5,049 nucleotides of DNA, from assembly GCA_025462985.1 (NCBI GenBank), contig JAOAPP010000207.1, positions 1 to 5,049 on the forward strand. Reading direction: 5' to 3'. Origin of the DNA: Bryobacterales bacterium. GTDB taxonomy: Bacteria > Acidobacteriota > Terriglobia > Bryobacterales > Bryobacteraceae. This document shows positions 1 through 5,049 of this stretch, piece after piece. Each line of letters starts with the position of its first letter. Position 1 is the first letter of the stretch. The notes under the pieces were generated by a model that saw only the letters and a program-made list of their open reading frames with translations, was not told where the DNA came from and made no database searches. A program made the position numbers and the translations under genes.

Positions 1-1826
1 GGAGACGCCCACACATTCGCTATCGTATTGAATACGCTATATGCGAGCGTCGTTCCCGCGCGGTCGATCGAAATAGTATGGGCGTTGAGCCCCGTAGTGA
101 GGCGGATCGGATTGCCACGAGGTGACAGGTCTCCATTGGTACGCTGCAGGTAGATGTCACGCGTACCCCCAAGTGACGAGACGAAAAGCAGATCGCCTTG
201 GGCCGTCCAGACAGGGCTGACGTTCAGATGCTTATCGTCGGTGACTCTGACCGGGTTGCCACCGTCCGCATGAACGAGCCAGACTGATGAAGGCGCGATG
301 TTGCCTATTGCGTCGCCAGTGAAAAACGTGGTATTGCCCCGCGAGAAAGCAATCAGCTTGTCGTCTGGAGACCACGTCGGCAGCATCACGCCATCTCCAC
401 TCGCCGTTCCGGGAACAACGCGACGATTCTCACCTTTTGCACCCGAGATTATGAGCGCTCCGGTTGTCACGTCCGAGCAGGCGAGACGATCGCCGGCATT
501 CGAGTACATGCATCCCTGCAGACCGTCCAGTGCAGGAACGGACGTCGGAACGCCACCGAGCGGTGGTACCGTGAAGCTGTGTCCACCCTTTCGGCTATAC
601 AGGATCTCCGACCCGTCCGGCTTCCATGTCGCAAGCGTTCCGGTGTCGGTGAGCAGAATCGGACGCCCGCCGGTGAGTTGTCTTACGTAGAGACCGTAGG
701 CAGTGCCATTCGGCGCGGCGTAGACGACGAATTTTCCGTCGGGCGAGATCCTCGGAAGAATTTCCATTCCCGATGCGTTCGTTATCTGTCGCGTGTTGCC
801 AACAATCAGCGCCTGTTCGCTTCGCCGAAATGCAATTGTGCTTGCGACCAGTCCGGCGGCAACAAGTCCGAAGACGGCTGCAGCGACTGCAATTCGCTTC
901 GGTGTCCATTGGAACGACGTCTTCGCTGCCGGCAGAGCTGACTGGGTCGGAGAAGTAGCACCGCTCGTCATCGCGTAAGGCTCGAGCGCGGCATGCAGCT
1001 CTTCGGCTGATTGCCATCGGTCGGCTGGCCGCTTCTCGATGCATCGCATAATGACTGCGGCGAGTCCGGCCGGAATCTGGGCACGGAGCTGCACCAGTGG
1101 TGCGGCCGTCGTCGTTATGTGCGCCGCAAGTGTCTGCTGTTGATTGAGCCCTGCAAACGGTGTTCTGCCCGAGAGCAACTCATACCCAACAATTCCAAGA
1201 GCATAAATGTCGGCGCGAGCATCGACCATTGGATCAGCCGCTGCCTGTTCCGGTGCCATGTAGGCTGGGGTGCCGAGTGCGATGCCGAGTGACGTGAGGC
1301 TCGAGTTATCGGTAGCGGTCTCGGATGTCGCACTACTCAGTGCTTTGGAAACGCCGAAATCAGTGACGAGCGCATGGTTGCCGGAGATGAGAATGTTTTC
1401 CGGTTTGATGTCGCGATGGACGACCCCCTGCGAATGTGCGTAGCTGAGAGCGTCCGCGATTTCGCGAAGAAGTTTCGTTGCTTCCTGAATCGGAAGCTCG
1501 CCCGCGCGTGAAAGCCGTGCGCGAAGGTTCTCTCCGCCGATGAACGGCATCGTGTAGTAGAGAAGCGAGCCTTTCGCTCCAGCGGCAAGCAGCGGAACTA
1601 TGTGTGGATGCTGCAATCTCGCGGCGAGCTGAATTTCCCGGCGGAAACGGTCAGTGTTGATGCCCGCCGACAGCTCTGGCGGAAGAACCTTTACGACGAC
1701 CTGACGGTCGAGCTCGACCTCAGTCGCGACAAAGACGCGCGACATTCCGGCACCACCGAGCTCGCGGTCGATGCGGTAGGCGGGGCCGAGTATTTCCTGA
1801 AGCTGGTTCTGAAGTTCAGAGCTCAA
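1..1826 (-). CDS. Membrane-anchored Ser/Thr protein kinase with C-terminal PD40/TolB-like propeller (3' end outside window)
   Basis: PknB-like eukaryotic-type kinase; 608 residues are visible and the C-terminus runs off the window. Seen: glycine loop LGGAGMSRVF (residues 23-32), ATP-site Lys46 in VVVKVL, probable partner Glu64, catalytic HRDIKPEN (137-144), Mg-binding DFG (156-158), a Ser/Thr-rich activation segment to APE (191-193), DIYALG (206-211), and a closing Arg270 in PADRW. A Pro/Ser/Thr/Ala-rich linker (about 286-310) leads to one hydrophobic helix (312-333). At least six PD40-type repeats follow, at about 360-371, 401-412, 441-452, 485-496, 540-551 and 587-598. The family pattern puts the kinase in the cytoplasm, phosphorylating proteins on Ser/Thr, and the propeller outside as a likely ligand or protein sensor. 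Start: an in-frame TAG lies at 1853-1851, and TTG at 1826 is the only usual start codon before the glycine loop; it gives the expected lead MSSELQNQLQEILGPAYRIDREL. Shine-Dalgarno support is poor (AGG only three bases upstream). Kinase assignment is very sure; substrates are unknown. Confidence 0.95.
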   Translation of the reverse strand, partial: MSSELQNQLQEILGPAYRIDRELGGAGMSRVFVATEVELDRQVVVKVLPPELSAGINTDRFRREIQLAARLQHPHIVPLLAAGAKGSLLYYTMPFIGGENLRARLSRAGELPIQEATKLLREIADALSYAHSQGVVHRDIKPENILISGNHALVTDFGVSKALSSATSETATDNSSLTSLGIALGTPAYMAPEQAAADPMVDARADIYALGIVGYELLSGRTPFAGLNQQQTLAAHITTTAAPLVQLRAQIPAGLAAVIMRCIEKRPADRWQSAEELHAALEPYAMTSGATSPTQSALPAAKTSFQWTPKRIAVAAAVFGLVAAGLVASTIAFRRSEQALIVGNTRQITNASGMEILPRISPDGKFVVYAAPNGTAYGLYVRQLTGGRPILLTDTGTLATWKPDGSEILYSRKGGHSFTVPPLGGVPTSVPALDGLQGCMYSNAGDRLACSDVTTGALIISGAKGENRRVVPGTASGDGVMLPTWSPDDKLIAFSRGNTTFFTGDAIGNIAPSSVWLVHADGGNPVRVTDDKHLNVSPVWTAQGDLLFVSSLGGTRDIYLQRTNGDLSPRGNPIRLTTGLNAHTISIDRAGTTLAYSVFNTIANVWAS

Positions 1827-1871
1827 ATGCCTGGCGCCGGAGAGAGGCGGCTAAGCTAGGTTCAGAATTTC

Positions 1872-1907
1872 ACAGACGCAATTGCCGTTGATTCAGGCAA
1901 CGTCTGT
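1872..1907 (-). repeat. Imperfect inverted repeat (hairpin) spanning the transporter stop codon
   Basis: On the minus strand, ACAGACG then TTGCC (1907-1896) can pair with GGCAA then CGTCTGT (1886-1882 and 1878-1872). This gives 12 base pairs with a three-base bulge at 1881-1879 and a nine-base loop. The left arm is the last codons of the MFS transporter gene, and its TGA stop (1895-1893) begins the loop. No U-tract follows (the next bases are GAAATTCTGAAC), so a classic intrinsic terminator is not supported. It could be a 3'-end stabiliser, a weak or Rho-assisted terminator, or a control on read-through into the kinase gene 66 bases downstream. The pairing is directly visible; the function is inferred. 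Confidence 0.4.
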
Positions 1908-3227
1908 CACCGCGGCAACGGATGCGTGAGACGCGCTAGTTCCGGAAAGGGTCGTGTATTTGAGTGCGACGCAGAGAATCACCATGCCCACACCGAAGCC
2001 CGCCAGGACCAGAAATGCCCCGGTATTTCCACCCGTTTTGTCCTTGAAGAATCCGATCGCATACGGCCCGATGAATCCGCCCAGATTTCCGAGCGAGTTA
2101 ATCAGCGCGATGCCCACCGCCGCTGCCTCTCCGCCAAGTATGGTGGAAGGAAGGCACCAGAATGGCGACAGCATGGCGTTGCAGCCGATTATCACCATGC
2201 CGAGAAAAACAACGCGGAGTATCGGCTGCGAGAGGAGAGCGGCGCCAGCGAACCCGACGGCGATCAGAATTCCACCAAACCCCGCGTGATAGAAGCGCTC
2301 GCGATTTCGGTCGGAGCTCGCCGCATGGAGAAGCATGAAAGTCATCGATACGCAGGCGATGCCTGCCGTGACGAAGCCAGTAGCTGAGTTCGACGTGTGA
2401 AGCGTATCGCGGATTACAGTTGGCGCCCAGAATGTGTAGCCGTACGCTGCAGTCAGCATCAGGAAATACGGAGCTGCAAGAATCCACACGGTGGGAAGCT
2501 TGATTGCATCGAAGGCCGACATTCTGCGGGCCCCGCCGGAAGCGAGGTGATCGATCTTCATTTTTTCCACCAGCCACTCGCGCTGATCGTCCTGAAGCCA
2601 GCGTGCGTCGTCGGGCCTGTCGGTGAGATACCACAATACCGAAAATCCGATGAGAACCGATGGCAGGCCCTCGAGAAGAAAAAGCCACTGCCAGCCGTGC
2701 AATCCGCGGAGCCCATCCAGACCCAGCAGGTATCCGCCCAAGGCCCCTCCGAATACCCCGGACATCGGCAGTGCGATGAAGAATCTCGAAGTTGCACGCG
2801 CGCGGCGTGCCACAGGGAACCATTGCGTGAGATAGTAAACCACGCCCGGAAGGAATCCTGCTTCCGCCACACCGAGAAAAAAGCGAACGACGTAGAACTG
2901 CATGGGAGTGCGAACCAGCATCATCGACGCGGCGAGAATTCCCCATGAGATCATGATTCGCGCGATCCATCTTCTCGCACCGACACGCGCAAGAATCAGG
3001 TTGCTTGGCACTTCGAACAGGGCGTAGCCGATGAAGAAAATTCCGGCACCGAAGCCGAACGCGCTCGATGAAAAATGCAGATCCCGGTTCATCTGCAGTG
3101 CCGCGAGCGCGACGTTGGAACGGTCTACGAAGTTGAAGAGATAGAGAACAAACAGAAATGGGAGCAGGCGCATGCTGACTTTGCGCATGGTCTCCCGTTC
3201 GAGTGCCGACTCGACAATGGCGGTCAT
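1893..3227 (-). CDS. MFS transporter, anion:cation symporter (ACS) family
   Basis: Complete 444-residue inner-membrane carrier, the usual length for the ACS family (relatives of tartrate TtuB, phthalate, hexarate and 4-hydroxyphenylacetate permeases). These usually import organic anions or sugar acids with H+ or Na+. About 12 hydrophobic segments are visible, near 20-40, 57-78, 88-104, 110-133, 147-168, 179-201, 246-266, 280-302, 314-333, 338-360, 366-392 and 401-424. Family-like landmarks are FVDRSNVAL (33-41, charged pair Asp35-Arg36 in helix 1), GIFFIGYALFEVPSNLIL (62-79), the degenerate loop 2-3 motif RVGARRWIAR (81-90), the helix 4 stretch RFFLGVAEAGFLPG (115-128), the central loop (about 202-245) and GPYAIGFFKDKTG (387-399). 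The ATG at 3227 overlaps the TAA of the upstream gene by one base (TAATG), and a GAGGA box lies 12 bases upstream; ATGs at codons 14 and 19 are less likely starts. Family is sure; the substrate cannot be read, and tartrate-like is only the closest resemblance by eye. Confidence 0.95.
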   Translation of the reverse strand: MTAIVESALERETMRKVSMRLLPFLFVLYLFNFVDRSNVALAALQMNRDLHFSSSAFGFGAGIFFIGYALFEVPSNLILARVGARRWIARIMISWGILAASMMLVRTPMQFYVVRFFLGVAEAGFLPGVVYYLTQWFPVARRARATSRFFIALPMSGVFGGALGGYLLGLDGLRGLHGWQWLFLLEGLPSVLIGFSVLWYLTDRPDDARWLQDDQREWLVEKMKIDHLASGGARRMSAFDAIKLPTVWILAAPYFLMLTAAYGYTFWAPTVIRDTLHTSNSATGFVTAGIACVSMTFMLLHAASSDRNRERFYHAGFGGILIAVGFAGAALLSQPILRVVFLGMVIIGCNAMLSPFWCLPSTILGGEAAAVGIALINSLGNLGGFIGPYAIGFFKDKTGGNTGAFLVLAGFGVGMVILCVALKYTTLSGTSASHASVAAVTDVA

Positions 3228-4150
3228 TATTTGGCTGTTTCCTCAACAGAGATGTCACCGCTGACGGGCGGGTCCTGACTCGCCCTTGGGCCATTCCAGA
3301 ACGCGAAATACATCATGTAATGCATTGTGCTGGCTGGTGCAGGGATTCGCCTGACGATGGTCCGCGACTCACCCGCAGCGAGGTCGAGCTCCAAGAGACG
3401 AAACGGGCAAGGGCGAATGATCCAGTCGTTATCGTAAGCCGGGCGACGGTAGTATGAGTCTCGTCGTGCCTCGGTCTTATATCCGTAAATGCCGATGCAA
3501 CCGGCGTTTCCATCAGGACGGAGCCAGCGAGTGACCTTTGCTGTGTTGTGCGCCTTGAACTTCACGTCGAGTGAGTCGGGAGTTCCGTTGCCGAACGTGA
3601 CTCGTGTTACAGACGCCGAGAATTGAACGCTGTCGACGGTGCGCGAGGTGGGAAGTGGCTGCTGCTTCGATGAGATTACCGCGGAGCCGGCGTCGAACGT
3701 GAATTTCTGATTGTTGAGTTCCAGCTGAGCCGTGAAGTAGTATCTGCCATCGGGAAGCGAGTCCGCGAGAATCTCATAGGTCGGAATCTTCGCGCCGAAG
3801 GCTGGGGCACCGATGGATTGGCCTGGTGCGAGAATGCGTTCGTAGAGCATGAGACTGGTCACTCCCTGCCAGCCCTTCTTCATAAAGGGTGGTCCGCTGA
3901 GCTCCGAGCGCCATACAGGCTGGCCCGATGTGTCGGCCGACCGGTATGCGCGAAGCTCGAGAGGACGATCGCCGTATTGGAGTTCGATTGGGGCGGCGGT
4001 GCGATTGGTTACAATGACGCTAGTAACCAGTGAAGTCGGAGCCACGCCTTCGACCGAAGACGTCGCGTGATACTCGAGTCCCGGTATCTGGGCCTGCGTG
4101 CGACTAGCTGCAGCCGCAAGCAGGAAAGCAGTCAGGAATCGCGCGCGCAT
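3227..4150 (-). CDS. Exported protein of unknown function, possibly with BsuPI-like beta-sandwich domains
   Basis: Complete 307-residue protein that I do not recognise as a named family. The N-terminus MRARFLTAFLLAAAASRTQA is a good Sec signal peptide, with probable cleavage after Ala20; there is no lipobox cysteine and no later membrane helix, so a periplasmic or secreted location is likely. Residues about 38-160 run SLVTSVIVTNRTAAPIELQYG, GQPVWR (76-81), LAPGQS (107-112), PDGRYYFTAQLEL (133-145). This order of features recalls BsuPI-type (putative proteinase inhibitor, Ig-like) domains, but by eye only. A second part (about 171-270) looks like another beta-rich domain, with HNTAKVTRWLRP and a closing LAAGESRTIVRRIP. 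The mature protein has just two cysteines, Cys218 and Cys248, which could form a disulfide. The start is forced: TAG at 4171-4169 is in frame seven codons upstream and no other start lies between. The purine run AAAAGG touches the ATG directly, so the ribosome site is poor. The gene ends in TAATG overlapping the MFS transporter. Export is fairly sure; function is open. Confidence 0.85.
   Translation of the reverse strand: MRARFLTAFLLAAAASRTQAQIPGLEYHATSSVEGVAPTSLVTSVIVTNRTAAPIELQYGDRPLELRAYRSADTSGQPVWRSELSGPPFMKKGWQGVTSLMLYERILAPGQSIGAPAFGAKIPTYEILADSLPDGRYYFTAQLELNNQKFTFDAGSAVISSKQQPLPTSRTVDSVQFSASVTRVTFGNGTPDSLDVKFKAHNTAKVTRWLRPDGNAGCIGIYGYKTEARRDSYYRRPAYDNDWIIRPCPFRLLELDLAAGESRTIVRRIPAPASTMHYMMYFAFWNGPRASQDPPVSGDISVEETAK
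3240..3244 (-). promoter_or_regulatory. Ribosome binding site for the MFS gene, inside the preceding gene
   Basis: GAGGA lies 12 bases before the ATG at 3227, within the GTT-GAG-GAA codons at the end of the 307-residue protein gene. The spacing is longer than ideal. Together with the TAATG stop-start overlap, this fits translational coupling, where ribosomes ending on the first gene re-initiate on the transporter. Confidence 0.5.
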
Positions 4151-4174
4151 CCTTTTATATAGTAGTGACTACAC
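4151..4174 (-). promoter_or_regulatory. AT-rich 24-base intergenic gap with a possible -10-like element
   Basis: Between the TGA at 4177-4175 and the ATG at 4150 lies an 11-base dyad GTAGT-C-ACTAC (4172-4162), followed by TATATA (4161-4156) and AAAGG abutting the start codon. TATATA five bases before the ATG could act as a -10 box for a nearly leaderless transcript, but the hexamer 17 bases further up (CTCACC) is a poor -35. The gap may simply be an intra-operon spacer. Confidence 0.2.
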
Positions 4175-5049
4175 TCACGGTGAGCCGCGCTTCGGCGCCA
4201 GCTTGGACCACCGCGACATAACGTCCTTGTACTGTGCTCTCGCTTTCGCGACAGCATCGAGCTGCCTCGCAGTCGGCGCGACATCGGCATCCTGCATCGA
4301 CATTGCCGCACCCATCATCGCCGCTTGCACGCTCTCGAGTGTCGGAGCCGCAGCCGCCGGCCCACCGAAACCACCCCTTCGACCTGTGCGACCGGCAACC
4401 GGAGCGATCGAGTCGATCTTCGCCTTCAATGCAGCATCCCCAGGCGCGGTGAGTTTGTCAGACATCCGCCGCGCATCGACGTAGGCCGAGCGCAACGCGA
4501 CAGCACCTTCATACATCTCGCGTGAAAGCGTCCCCACCTGCGCAGTTCCCGACGCCGATGTTTTCACGCGTGGGTCGAGCACAAGACTCAAAGGCTGCGT
4601 GAATGTTTTTCCGTCAGCCACCAGGCGCACGGTGTACGAACCGGGCGGTGCAAACGGTGACGTCGCCGAAAAAGCGGTGCGATGCGGAACCGCACCTGCT
4701 TCCGATTCACTCGTCGTGCCCTGAATCGCATCGTACCGCATATCCCAGATAAAGCGATGCATCCCCGCCGTCGACGACAGAGCAACGTTCGGTGCCGCCC
4801 AGTACAACGGAACGGAACAATGCGCCGCATTGGGATTTCGCTGGCAAACTTTGTTGTAAAGCTCGGAGTTCAACGCTGGATCTGGTGCAAGCACTGAATC
4901 AGCACTCGTGTAATGCCTGATGACTTTGCCACCGGCGTCCACGATCTCGAGCTTCACCGGACCCGAATTCGCGCCGATGTTGTAGTCGATGATCGCACCC
5001 GGCGGAGGATTTTCTCCGGCCGGAACTTCGGGTGGCCACGGCGTCGGAT
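4175..5049 (-). CDS. VPS10/sortilin-like (BNR-propeller) secreted protein, C-terminal 290 residues (5' end outside window)
   Basis: The reading frame is open from the window edge to the TGA at 4177-4175. A GTG at 4957 is in frame, but coding similarity continues upstream of it, so it is not the start. Numbering from the first visible codon, PWPPEVPAGENPPPGAIIDYNI (4-24) leads into a FlgD/fibronectin-like strand pair KLEIVDAGGKVIRHYTS (32-48). GMHRFIWDMRYD (95-106) and the Ig-like APPGSYTVRLVADGKTFTQPLSLVLDPRV (133-161) follow. These form the usual tail of large bacterial proteins annotated as VPS10-domain, sortilin-like or glycosyl-hydrolase/BNR-repeat proteins, whose N-terminal propeller would lie beyond position 5049. 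Then comes a helical region (about 174-215), a Gly/Ala-rich stretch TGRRGGFGGPAAAAP (221-235) and a final helix (about 237-283). Cys68 and Cys77 could form a small loop. Such proteins normally have a signal peptide and act outside the cytoplasm; catalytic activity is unproven. Another in-frame TAG follows two codons after the TGA. Family is fairly sure; function is not. Confidence 0.85.
   Translation of the reverse strand, partial: PTPWPPEVPAGENPPPGAIIDYNIGANSGPVKLEIVDAGGKVIRHYTSADSVLAPDPALNSELYNKVCQRNPNAAHCSVPLYWAAPNVALSSTAGMHRFIWDMRYDAIQGTTSESEAGAVPHRTAFSATSPFAPPGSYTVRLVADGKTFTQPLSLVLDPRVKTSASGTAQVGTLSREMYEGAVALRSAYVDARRMSDKLTAPGDAALKAKIDSIAPVAGRTGRRGGFGGPAAAAPTLESVQAAMMGAAMSMQDADVAPTARQLDAVAKARAQYKDVMSRWSKLAPKRGSP

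Noticed and set aside
298..1292. Plus- and minus-strand open frames within the kinase gene
   Set aside because: The kinase frame carries consistent kinase and PD40 motifs over its whole length; the others are shadows without recognisable content.
1837..1882. Possible sigma70 promoter for the kinase (TTGCGT, 17 bases, TAGCTT)
   Set aside because: The -10 hexamer matches only three of six consensus bases and the -35 overlaps the hairpin arm, too weak to annotate.
1926..2948. Plus-strand open frames of 153 and 183 codons opposite the transporter
   Set aside because: The translations are low in hydrophobic patterning and show no motifs. They are antisense shadows of a codon-biased gene.
2098..3294. 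Long 398-codon minus-strand open frame overlapping the transporter
   Set aside because: It is a frame-shifted shadow of the MFS gene. Its translation is Arg/Ser-rich with no domain pattern, while the MFS frame shows 12 helices and family motifs.
4175..4957. GTG at 4957 as the start of a separate 260-residue protein
   Set aside because: The frame stays open to the window edge, and the residues before it (PWPPEVPAGENPPPGAIIDYNI) belong to the conserved VPS10-like tail.
1..5049. CRISPR array, insertion sequence, tRNA/rRNA or defence-type gene cluster
   Set aside because: No spaced direct repeats, transposase motifs, terminal inverted repeats or RNA-gene signatures were seen on either strand; coding content is ordinary chromosomal.

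Overview
The window most resembles a member of the Gemmatimonadota, or less likely a related soil or sediment group such as Acidobacteriota. This is inferred from protein style, not from a marker gene. It rests on a PknB-like kinase opening with a RELGGAGMSRVF glycine loop and carrying a C-terminal PD40/TolB-like propeller, and on a VPS10/sortilin-like secreted protein ending in the GMHRFIWDMRYD ... APPGSYTVRL ... LDPRV tail common in that phylum. The DNA is moderately GC-rich, and coding sequence fills almost everything.

All four genes lie on the minus strand, so transcription runs from high to low coordinates. In that order they are: (1) 5049-4175, the last 290 residues of a VPS10/BNR-propeller-type secreted protein, with its 5' part outside the window; (2) 4150-3227, a 307-residue exported protein of unknown function, possibly with BsuPI-like beta-sandwich domains; (3) 3227-1893, a complete 12-helix MFS transporter of the anion:cation symporter (ACS) family; (4) 1826-1, a membrane-anchored Ser/Thr protein kinase with an extracytoplasmic propeller, started by TTG and cut at its C-terminus by the window edge. 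No plus-strand gene, RNA gene, mobile element or CRISPR array was found. No stretch over 300 bases lacks a gene; the longest gap is 66 bases.

Genes 1 to 3 look co-transcribed. The 1/2 gap is 24 bases, and genes 2 and 3 share one base in a TAATG junction that suggests translational coupling. The kinase follows after 66 bases. Between it and the transporter an imperfect inverted repeat wraps around the transporter stop codon, so the kinase may be read through from the operon or expressed separately. A cautious reading is a cell-envelope unit of two exported proteins plus an uptake carrier for an organic anion or sugar acid, beside a transmembrane sensor kinase. The substrate and any kinase-operon link cannot be decided from sequence alone.

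Nothing here clearly amounts to an undescribed system. The points most worth checking are the unknown exported protein coupled to the transporter, the stop-codon hairpin, and the AT-rich gap ahead of gene 2.
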